From an uncultured bacterium (lineage in GTDB: Bacteria; Bacillota; Clostridia; Lachnospirales; Lachnospiraceae): a stretch of 64,000 nucleotides of DNA. Shown in pieces: positions 16,470 through 23,089 of this stretch; the first letter of the stretch is position 1; every line of letters starts with the position of its first letter. The DNA lies in contig CANCXX010000022.1 in NCBI GenBank assembly GCA_947381965.1, positions 1 through 64,000 on the forward strand. The letters run 5' to 3'. The notes beneath the pieces were generated by a model that ran no database searches, was not told the origin of the DNA, and saw only the letters and a program-made list of their open reading frames with translations. The translations under genes and the position numbers were made by a program.

Positions 16470-17324
16470 TTATTTAGTCATTGGAAAAGCATATAAACGG
16501 GCCTCCTGGCCAGTGTATACCATACCATATGGACGGCTGTCCATGGTATAATCTGCGCAGGCGTTATTGGAATATACAAGTCCGTAGGGCATTGCCGCAA
16601 GGTCAGCAGCATAAGGAAGACCATATTCCATAACCGGATATCCATATTTAAGGGAGGCGTCATTTACACCGCAGGGGTATCCATATGCAAGTCTTGTATC
16701 GTTTACACCACAGGAGTACCCGTACTTAAGGTTCGCGTCGTTTACGCCGCAGGGATATCCATACTTAAGATTGGCATCATTTACGCCGCAAGGGTACCCA
16801 TATTTAAAGGCAGTATTTGTACTGCAGTCATTTTTGTGTATAAATGGAGTATTCTCCGGGCCCCAGGAATTGCGTCTTATGAAAGGGGTATTATCCACAC
16901 AGGGATATCCATATTTGAAAAGGGCGGCATTGTCACTGCATACAGGTGCCTGGTCCCCTGCATAGGTAATACCATATATGACTCCGGGAGCCGGGCCGTT
17001 TTCACTATAAGATACAAATTCATCTGAATTGCTGGGGACAATTTGGATTTCAGCCTTAAATTCGTCAGATACATCTGAAACATTTGACAGGCAGGCTAGT
17101 ACAAAATCAACCTCCACATTGATAGTTTCCGCTGACACAACTGAAAAATAAAAGCGCTGCAACATGGGAGAGATTCCCGGTCTTGTGTGGGTGTTCTGGG
17201 TCCCTGTAAGAAGAAGTTCCGCCGGCATGGATTTAAGACACCAGCCATAATTGGTAGACCCCAGCATTGACTGGAGCTCCACATAAAAAGATTTTCCCTG
17301 TAAAACAACTAATTTGTTACTCAT
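16470..17324 (-). CDS. Chagasin-like protein with C-x3-D repeats, candidate modified-peptide precursor
   Basis: A 284-residue protein with no signal peptide. Residues 1-98 look like a chagasin/I42-type beta domain (LGSTNYGW at 21-28 in place of NPTTGYxW). Residues 129-284 are repetitive. Four units of 13 residues carry C-G-V-N-D with Cys at 179, 192, 205 and 218 and Asp at 183, 196, 209 and 222, each preceded by a Y-G-Y-P/S; degenerate units hold C129, C142 and C167, and Y-G-L/M variants follow. C-x3-D is the spacing cross-linked by the radical SAM enzyme PapB in freyrasin. Next to a radical SAM/SPASM gene on the same strand, this suggests a precursor with a folded leader and many cores. A non-modified surface or scaffold protein is the alternative. 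AGAAAGGAG precedes the start. Confidence 0.7.
   Translation of the reverse strand: MSNKLVVLQGKSFYVELQSMLGSTNYGWCLKSMPAELLLTGTQNTHTRPGISPMLQRFYFSVVSAETINVEVDFVLACLSNVSDVSDEFKAEIQIVPSNSDEFVSYSENGPAPGVIYGITYAGDQAPVCSDNAALFKYGYPCVDNTPFIRRNSWGPENTPFIHKNDCSTNTAFKYGYPCGVNDANLKYGYPCGVNDANLKYGYSCGVNDTRLAYGYPCGVNDASLKYGYPVMEYGLPYAADLAAMPYGLVYSNNACADYTMDSRPYGMVYTGQEARLYAFPMTK
16680..16835 (-). repeat. 39-bp coding repeats of the C-x3-D protein
   Basis: Tandem 39-bp (13-codon) units within the precursor-like gene, nearly identical on the DNA level in the central copies (GGTGTAAATGATGCCAA and neighbours on the minus strand). The close identity of adjacent units suggests recent expansion by slippage or unequal recombination. 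Confidence 0.7.
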
Positions 17325-17354
17325 TTGTATGCTCCTTTCTGATTATGTTGTTTT

Positions 17355-17383
17355 TTTATATTTTTCAGACGGCTCTGGGACAA
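17355..17383 (-). promoter_or_regulatory. Promoter of the repeat-protein/radical SAM transcript
   Basis: On the minus strand TTGTCC (17378-17383), 17 bases, TATAAA (17355-17360), about 30 bases before the gene start. It probably drives both the repeat protein and the radical SAM enzyme. Confidence 0.55.
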
Positions 17384-17421
17384 GCGCCTGAATTCCATAT
17401 AAAATGTGTCTGTTACTATGC

Positions 17422-17471
17422 TACCATTTATGGCAGGATTTTCCATATTTTGACATCTAAACATACCATTT
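17422..17471. promoter_or_regulatory. Direct repeats, possible LytTR operator
   Basis: TACCATTT occurs at 17422-17429 and 17464-17471, 42 bases apart (four helical turns), 39 and 81 bases upstream of the minus-strand -35 box. LytTR regulators bind paired direct repeats upstream of target promoters, and the divergent gene encodes one. The link is inferred. Confidence 0.35.
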
Positions 17472-17483
17472 TGGCCGCCAATA

Positions 17484-17512
17484 TTGAAAATCGTTTTTTA
17501 AGGAATTATAAT
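17484..17512 (+). promoter_or_regulatory. Promoter of the LytTR/GHKL operon
   Basis: TTGAAA (17484-17489), 17 bases, TATAAT (17507-17512), about 40 bases before the regulator start. Divergent to the repeat-protein promoter. Confidence 0.65.
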
Positions 17513-17550
17513 GATTCATTACATTTTAGTACCAGGTGAGAGCGTTTTTT

Positions 17551-18297
17551 ATGAAGATAGCAATTGTTGAAGATTTAACAAAAGACAGTGACATTATAAC
17601 CGCACATTTAAACACTTATTTTTTAAACACATATGTGGGGGAGTTGCCGCTTATATATAATTTTAACAGTGGGGAAGAGTTTCTTCTCACATTTGCAAAA
17701 GATTCGTATGACATTATTTTTATTGACTATTACTTAAAATCTTTATCAGGGATGGATACGGCTTATTCCATCAGAAAAAAGGATCCTTTGGCTGTCATTG
17801 TGTTTGCCACTGCCAGCCGGGATTATGCGGTGGAGGGGTATAAGGTACAGGCGTCTGGGTATCTTGTAAAACCCATTTCTTATGAAGATATTGCAGAGTT
17901 TATGTCTGCTATTAACCTGAAAAAATTAAAAAAGCGACGTTTTATAGAAATTACAAGTGGCTATCAGACAATAAAAATTCCTTTGAGAGATATCGTATAT
18001 TGTGATATTTCCGGTCATTATGTACAAATACATACCAACACTTTCGGAATGCAGCGTTCCCGGATGTCGTTTTCGGAATTGAATCAGATGCTTGCTCCAT
18101 ATCCTGAATTTCTAATGTGTTACAGGGGCTGCATGATTAATATGAACCATGTGGAGCATATGAGCGACCTGACTTTTTTTATGGATTGTGGAGAGCGTAT
18201 TCCTTTTAGAAAGAAGGATCATAACGAGATTCTAAAGGTGTATTCGGAATTTTTGTTTCACAAGGTCAGGGAGGCGCCTGTGCGGAAAAGCAGGTAA
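17551..18297 (+). CDS. LytTR-family response regulator
   Basis: A 248-residue AgrA/VirR-type response regulator. Receiver domain: acidic pocket in IAIVEDLT, phosphoacceptor Asp in IIFIDYYLKSLSGMD, Thr/Ser switch FATAS and Lys in YLVKPIS. The C-terminal LytTR DNA-binding domain runs from about residue 130 (KRRFIEITSGYQTIKIPLRDIVYCDISGH) to 240. ATG 17551, ten bases after AGGTGAG, is chosen; GTG 17536 in frame is less likely. It is cotranscribed with the GHKL kinase 14 bases downstream and is divergent from the repeat-protein gene, so that gene is its probable target, as in Agr-type control of bacteriocins. Confidence 0.92.
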   Translation: MKIAIVEDLTKDSDIITAHLNTYFLNTYVGELPLIYNFNSGEEFLLTFAKDSYDIIFIDYYLKSLSGMDTAYSIRKKDPLAVIVFATASRDYAVEGYKVQASGYLVKPISYEDIAEFMSAINLKKLKKRRFIEITSGYQTIKIPLRDIVYCDISGHYVQIHTNTFGMQRSRMSFSELNQMLAPYPEFLMCYRGCMINMNHVEHMSDLTFFMDCGERIPFRKKDHNEILKVYSEFLFHKVREAPVRKSR

Positions 18298-18311
18298 ATG
18301 GGACAGGGAAC

Positions 18312-19637
18312 ATGGACTTTTTTCGGATAATGGAAATTATGCTTTATGTTTTAGTGGATTTATTCCCCAATCTGATTCTTGCAGTTGCTCCTTTCAGGGA
18401 CTCCCTGCGTTTTTCTGAAAAAACGACTGTGGCAGCTGCCATAGCGCTTTATATTTTTATGGTGTTAAGCCGTATTGTGGCTTTAAGAGGACTTTCCACT
18501 GCTGCATTTTTATCTATATTGTGGATAGCGCTTTATCTTGGCTATTATGTTATTTTTATCAAAGCGGAGTTAGCAAAACTTCTTTTTGTCCTTCTGACCA
18601 TTTTAAATTATGGAAGTTTTACAACAATTGTATTTAATTATTTTACTTGCCGTATATTTCCGCAGGCAGCGGAACGCCCATATTCTTTGTATATTTCCGC
18701 TGCCCTGATAATTGATTATCTGATCAGTTATCCGTTTGTTTACCGGATGCTTGGAAGGAAGCTGAGAAGTCTTATAGCTTTTCCTGAAAATAGCAGATAT
18801 TGGAGATTTCTATGGCTGGTACCGGCCACTTTCTGCCTTTCCTATTACTACAGTATGTATGCAAGCGGCGGAGTTATGTCGTTTTCCGTTAGCCGGAGCA
18901 ATATGCTTTTTGCAGTATTTTTTAATCTGGGAGCCCTTTTTGTTACCTATCTGGTGATGCACCTTTTGGAGGAAAGCAATGCAAGCATGAGACTAAAAGC
19001 AGAGAATTATCAGTTGGGAATGCAGTCAGTCCGATATGAAAATCTGAAAAAGCGTATGGATGACGCCAGAAGGGCAAAGCATGATTTAAGGCAGACGCTT
19101 GCCGTTATACAGGCATATGTGCAGCAGGATGATAAAGAAGCTCTGTTAAGCTACATGCAGAGCTATATTACTTCCCTGCCCCCGGATCTTCCCATTTCTT
19201 ATTGTGAAAATCAGGCGGTAAACGCCCTGATTGTTTACTATGGGGAGCTTGCCGGGGAGAACAATATTTCCTTTGAGGTTTGGGTGGAATATCCGGAAAA
19301 AATTGCAATTGCTGATGCGGACGCAGTAGTATTAATAGGAAATCTGCTGGAAAATGCGTTGGAGGCCTGTCAAAGAAAAGAAAAAGGCAAAGGCTTTATT
19401 GTTCTTCGTATACAGCCTGTGCAGGGAAGGCTTATTATTGTCATGGATAATTCCTGTTCCGGTCTGGTTCAGAAGAAAGGGGGAACATTTATCTCAGCCA
19501 AAACAGGACAGGAGGGCATTGGACTTTCTTCTGTCAGAAGAATTGCAGATAAATATCATGGCGTATTGACATTAGCATGTGAGGAAGAGGTGTTTCATGT
19601 GTCTGTAGGATTGGAAGGCGGCAGCGCGGAAAAGTAA
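18312..19637 (+). CDS. GHKL sensor histidine kinase (AgrC-like)
   Basis: A 441-residue membrane kinase. The first 220 residues hold about six hydrophobic segments, the sensor type that recognises peptides in Agr systems. A short coiled region then leads to the phosphoacceptor H257 in AKHDLRQ, and the ATP-binding domain has the N box NLLENALEAC and the glycine box GIGLSSV. It should phosphorylate the LytTR regulator encoded directly upstream. Nothing here encodes an obvious AgrD/AgrB pair, so the signal could be a peptide from the adjacent cluster or an outside ligand. Confidence 0.92.
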   Translation: MDFFRIMEIMLYVLVDLFPNLILAVAPFRDSLRFSEKTTVAAAIALYIFMVLSRIVALRGLSTAAFLSILWIALYLGYYVIFIKAELAKLLFVLLTILNYGSFTTIVFNYFTCRIFPQAAERPYSLYISAALIIDYLISYPFVYRMLGRKLRSLIAFPENSRYWRFLWLVPATFCLSYYYSMYASGGVMSFSVSRSNMLFAVFFNLGALFVTYLVMHLLEESNASMRLKAENYQLGMQSVRYENLKKRMDDARRAKHDLRQTLAVIQAYVQQDDKEALLSYMQSYITSLPPDLPISYCENQAVNALIVYYGELAGENNISFEVWVEYPEKIAIADADAVVLIGNLLENALEACQRKEKGKGFIVLRIQPVQGRLIIVMDNSCSGLVQKKGGTFISAKTGQEGIGLSSVRRIADKYHGVLTLACEEEVFHVSVGLEGGSAEK

Positions 19638-19680
19638 AAAATTGTATTGGTTGGACAGGGACTAAAACGGAGAGGTGAAT

Positions 19681-20592
19681 ATGAAAAAAGGTGATATTAT
19701 TATTTTTAAGGCAGAGGATTGCTGGTTTAGCAGGGCCATTGCCGTATTGTCGCATTCGGATGTGTGTCATGCGGCTATGGTGTATACGGAAGATTCTATT
19801 ACGGAAAATCTTGCCGATGGCGTTCAGGTAAACAGGGTTTCGGTTTCAGAGGGAGATGACGTTTATGTTCTGCGCCTTGCATCAGAACCGGACGCAGGCC
19901 CCTTGCTGTGTTGTGCGGACGCTTATTTGCAGAATAAAAACAAATATGATTTTCCAGGTCTGGTACTTTTGGGAGGCTTGCTGATTTACCGGTATATTGT
20001 GCCAACCCCAAAGATTCTAAAGATTGCGGATCATATCATTGACGCAGCTTGTCTGCAGCTGGATTTGATGATTCAGAATGCGCTGCATTATAAGGGAAGG
20101 GCAATGGTGTGCTCTCAGTATATTTATCAGATTTTTTATGATTGTGGAGAAGAATATAGAATTAATATTGCGGATGGTTGTCTGTGGAATGACGCCAATA
20201 GGACTCTTGAAGAAAATGCTTCGGGCAATATATGCCTGGCCCATTACCAGAAGGAAAATAGGAACATCTGCAATAGCTTTAGCAGTTTTTCGAACTGCCT
20301 TAAGGAAGGGGAAGAAGAAGCGCTTTATAAGGAATTGTGTATGGCGTTTTTAGAGGCAGAAGAAAATGGGCAGCAGGAAAACTGTCTAAAGGAGACGGAT
20401 GAGGATAAGGTGCAGAAACAGATCGCATCTGCAGCACAGAAGGCAGAGGGATTTTGCTCCCGTCTGAAGCATTTCCTGGAACTGATGAACTGTGATATGC
20501 CAGTGGATGCCATGTTTGTGACGCCTGGTGATATTTTAAATCATTCTACTAATTTAAAAAGAGTGGGGACGGTTTCCTTAAAGAGGGTTTAG
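19681..20592 (+). CDS. YiiX/NlpC-P60-like papain-fold hydrolase
   Basis: A 303-residue protein whose first 180 residues match the permuted papain-like YiiX/DUF830 fold: KKGDIIIFKAED at the start, H30 in SDVCHAAMVY as the catalytic His and C144 in AMVCSQYIYQIF as the nucleophile, the reverse His-then-Cys order of that fold. The remaining 120 residues are acidic and helical. ATG 19681 is preferred over GTG 19675 because of spacing to GGAGAGG. It lies 43 bases after the kinase gene and is probably in the same operon. It might process the repeat protein, or act on lipid or peptidoglycan amide bonds; the substrate is unknown. Confidence 0.75.
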   Translation: MKKGDIIIFKAEDCWFSRAIAVLSHSDVCHAAMVYTEDSITENLADGVQVNRVSVSEGDDVYVLRLASEPDAGPLLCCADAYLQNKNKYDFPGLVLLGGLLIYRYIVPTPKILKIADHIIDAACLQLDLMIQNALHYKGRAMVCSQYIYQIFYDCGEEYRINIADGCLWNDANRTLEENASGNICLAHYQKENRNICNSFSSFSNCLKEGEEEALYKELCMAFLEAEENGQQENCLKETDEDKVQKQIASAAQKAEGFCSRLKHFLELMNCDMPVDAMFVTPGDILNHSTNLKRVGTVSLKRV

Positions 20593-20734
20593 ATAACCAT
20601 AATTATATTTGGGCGATTAAACTGTTTTTATTACTATAAGAAAGGCATATTTAATATTTTCCTCTGAAAACAAAAGCACCGCCCAAGCTTTTATGTCATG
20701 TAAAAAACTCCTGTTAAGAAATGCAGGCTTAAAA

Positions 20735-20880
20735 GTTACTATTCACGGGTCAGGAATGCGCACTTGTTGCGCATTCCGTGAGAACATGATGCAGGAGTGA
20801 GGGGCGATTTTTGCGAAGCAAAACTTGGAATATCGCTCCGAATTGTTATTATGAGCGGCTCCCAGGCCGTGAATAGTAAC
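20735..20880. mobile_element. 146-bp MITE with 9-bp target duplication
   Basis: Terminal inverted repeats GTTACTATTCACGG (20735-20748) and its complement (20867-20880). GGCTTAAAA lies immediately outside both ends (20726-20734 and 20881-20889), an exact 9-bp target duplication. Inside is another hairpin (GGAATGCGCA...TGCGCATTCC). No coding capacity. A family different from the 217-bp element but with the same duplication length. Confidence 0.88.
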
Positions 20881-20918
20881 GGCTTAAAAACATTACTGAA
20901 ACGATAAAAGTGAAAAAC

Positions 20919-20947
20919 TTGACAAATAAACTTTTTAAGGCAATAAT
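20919..20947 (+). promoter_or_regulatory. Promoter of the Y RNA
   Basis: TTGACA (20919-20924), 17 bases, AATAAT (20942-20947). Predicted start near 20955, at the base of the Y RNA stem. Confidence 0.65.
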
Positions 20948-20955
20948 ATAGAGTA

Positions 20956-21102
20956 AATACCCCGATGCGCAGGGGACGGTTACTTCGACTATAGGATCGC
21001 GTTGTTGTGGGTTCGAGTCCCATCTGCCGCGGCTTGATGCGGCAGTAGCTCAATGGGTAGAGCACGATATATACCGTTTCCGCTTTTTCTTGGGGTATTT
21101 TT
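20956..21102 (+). ncRNA. YrlA-type Y RNA with tRNA-like module
   Basis: A stable stem joins the ends: AATACCCC (20956-20963) with GGGGTATT (21092-21099) followed by T's, then GGGGACGGT (20972-20980) with ACCGTTTCC (21073-21081). Inside is a tRNA-like module in changed order: T arm GTGGG-TTCGAGT-CCCAT (21007-21023), acceptor strand CTGCCGC (21024-21030), an 8-base loop, the other acceptor strand GCGGCAG (21039-21045), then the D arm GCTC-AATGGGTA-GAGC (21048-21063). This is the architecture of bacterial YrlA Y RNAs, which bind Ro60/Rsr through the end stem and mimic tRNA with the module. The Rsr gene follows on the same strand. A real tRNA is excluded: no anticodon loop, and the 3' half precedes the 5' half. 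Confidence 0.85.
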
Positions 21103-21130
21103 AGTACGTAAAGCAATCATGAACGTTTTC

Positions 21131-21291
21131 TTAAGGAATAGTCGCAAAATAACTTGTGCAGATGACGCTGGATAAATTTCCATAGGCCAGGCGGAAGAAG
21201 GAGCCGTAGTGGGCTACGGAGACTGATGACAACAACGGCTATGGAAATTTAGACAAGTCAGATACACAAGTTATTTCAAGACTGTTCCTAA
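21131..21291. repeat. About 160-bp inverted-repeat element between Y RNA and rsr
   Basis: Imperfect terminal inverted repeats of about 53 bp: the left end starts TTAAGGAATAGTC and the right end's complement TTAGGAACAGTC; both share AAATAACTTGTG and end in TAAATTTCCATAG. No target duplication was seen. It is MITE-like, contains no gene, and ends six bases before the rsr ribosome site, so it separates the Y RNA from rsr. Confidence 0.7.
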
Positions 21292-21309
21292 CAGGTGGAG
21301 GCGATAAAA

Positions 21310-22944
21310 TTGAGCCGTTTTCGGGATGTACTGGATTATGCCGGAAAGAGTGATATAGTAATGAACTTTATGGGCGGTGAATCCTATCAGATAGGACCGC
21401 TTCAAACGCTTAAAATGATTACAGCATCTTCTATATTTGGAGAACCTTCCTATTACCGCAGCGGCGGGCTGGGAGGAAGAACGAAAGACGCCAGGTATCA
21501 AAGCTGCAGGCTGCTGGATGGCTGCCTGCTTTTTGCGGACGAATGGGATGGGCGCACCACCACTGAAATTATGGAAGCGGCTATAGATGAGGCGCTTTTA
21601 GCAGACTTTGAGGGAACGTTAAATTGGGCAGTTACGCTCAGACAGGATTTTTTAATGCGTCTGAATCCTCAGGTAATTATGGTAAGGGCGGCGCTGCATC
21701 CTGACAGGGAAATATTTACCCGGAAAAATCCGGGGATGTTTGGCAAAATCCAGCAGCAGGTTATGATAAGGGGGGATGATGCCTTATCGCAGCTGGCTTA
21801 TTTTTTGTATATTAATCATGGAAAACAGAATATGCCCAGCATATTGAAACGCTCTCTTGCAAGAGCGCTGGAGGGGCTGGATGCTTATGAAGCCGCCAAG
21901 TATAAAAATGCGGAAATAGGTCTTAGGGACGCAGTACGCATTACCCATGCCCATTCGCCTGTTATTGATGAATTTATGGGGGCAGAGGGTATTTGTCTGC
22001 CAGATGCAAAGAAAACATGGGAGAATCTTCGTTCAGAAGGAATGAAATGGAAGGACATTTTTTACCAGATTCCTATGGGGCATATGGCGCTTCTGAGAAA
22101 TATCCGGGGAGTGTTTAGCGAAAAGGGAGAGGTCAGGTTTGCAAAAGACTATCTGGACAGGTTAAAAGGCGGGGTGGCGAAGGGCAGGCAGTTTCCCTTC
22201 CGTTATTACAGCGCTTACCAGATGGTGGAAAAAAGTGAATGCGCCCATAAGCCCTGGATTTTAGATACGCTGGAAGAGTGCATGGATTTGTCTATGAAGA
22301 ACCTGCCCAGGTTTAAAGGAAAAACTATGTGCTTATCGGATAATTCCGGTTCAGCGTGGGGAACAGTCCCATCAGAATACGGAACGGTCCGGGTGGCGGA
22401 AATTGATAATCTATCTTCTGTAATTGGCGCAGCCGCATCGGAAGAAGGATACGTGGGAAAGTTTGGCGACCGGTTAAAAGTGTTCCCTGTCTCCAGCCGG
22501 GGGCAGATTTTGCGTCAATGCAGGGAGATAAGCCAAAATGGACATGCAGATGTAGGGGGAGCGACAGAAGGCGGTATTTGGGAGTTCTTTTATCATGCAA
22601 TTGAAAAGAAGGAGCGCTGGGACCAGATTTTCATTTATTCTGACCAGCAGGCAGGACACGGCGGACTATATGGAACCAGCGAACAGCAGAAAAAATATCA
22701 GGCGCTGGGGTTTTGCTGTGCACCCGGTAAACGGGGCAGGGGTACATACATTAATGTTTTTGATTTGATACTTGCATACAGGCGGCAGGTCAATCCGGAC
22801 GTAAATGTCTTTTCCATACAGACAGCAGGCTACAATAATGTCTGCATCCCGGAATATGCTTATCGTACCTGTATTTTGTATGGATGGACAGGAAGGGAGC
22901 TATCATTTGCCAGGCAGATGATTGATTTGTGGGATAAAATGTAG
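21310..22944 (+). CDS. rsr: Bacterial Ro60 orthologue (TROVE + von Willebrand A)
   Basis: A 544-residue ring-shaped RNA-binding protein. The TROVE part (about 1-335) has the HEAT-like helical pattern with MALLRNIRGV near 259-268. The von Willebrand A part (about 338-540) has a full metal site: D344-x-S346-x-S348, T419 and D445. Ro60 binds misfolded RNA ends in its central hole and Y RNAs on its outside; in bacteria Rsr works with exoribonucleases such as PNPase in rRNA and tRNA quality control. TTG 21310 is chosen: GGAGG is 8 bases upstream, while GTG 21295 overlaps that site. The Y RNA at 20956-21102 is its natural partner. Confidence 0.92.
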   Translation: MSRFRDVLDYAGKSDIVMNFMGGESYQIGPLQTLKMITASSIFGEPSYYRSGGLGGRTKDARYQSCRLLDGCLLFADEWDGRTTTEIMEAAIDEALLADFEGTLNWAVTLRQDFLMRLNPQVIMVRAALHPDREIFTRKNPGMFGKIQQQVMIRGDDALSQLAYFLYINHGKQNMPSILKRSLARALEGLDAYEAAKYKNAEIGLRDAVRITHAHSPVIDEFMGAEGICLPDAKKTWENLRSEGMKWKDIFYQIPMGHMALLRNIRGVFSEKGEVRFAKDYLDRLKGGVAKGRQFPFRYYSAYQMVEKSECAHKPWILDTLEECMDLSMKNLPRFKGKTMCLSDNSGSAWGTVPSEYGTVRVAEIDNLSSVIGAAASEEGYVGKFGDRLKVFPVSSRGQILRQCREISQNGHADVGGATEGGIWEFFYHAIEKKERWDQIFIYSDQQAGHGGLYGTSEQQKKYQALGFCCAPGKRGRGTYINVFDLILAYRRQVNPDVNVFSIQTAGYNNVCIPEYAYRTCILYGWTGRELSFARQMIDLWDKM

Positions 22945-23015
22945 GTGCATGGAAATCAACTTTCAAAGATAACTGAGAGATATTTTAAAGGAAGGACGCA
23001 CAGGAGACTGTGGAA

Positions 23016-23044
23016 TTGCAAACCCAGGTATTTTAATTTATAAT
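23016..23044 (+). promoter_or_regulatory. Promoter of the aconitase-family hydratase gene
   Basis: TTGCAA (23016-23021), 17 bases, TATAAT (23039-23044), 46 bases before the start codon. Confidence 0.6.
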
Positions 23045-23089
23045 AGAGATTACAGTGTTGAAAATATACCCCATGAGGAGGAAAGTTAT

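Noticed and set aside
20995-21064. Apparent circularly permuted tRNA gene
   Set aside because: No anticodon arm can be formed, the halves are joined by an 8-base loop at the acceptor end, and the outer stem plus neighbouring TROVE gene fit a YrlA Y RNA better.
20739-21183. Minus-strand reading frames containing MGLEPTTTRSYS or ADGTRTHNN
   Set aside because: These are well-known false translations across tRNA-like sequence, here the complement of the Y RNA module.
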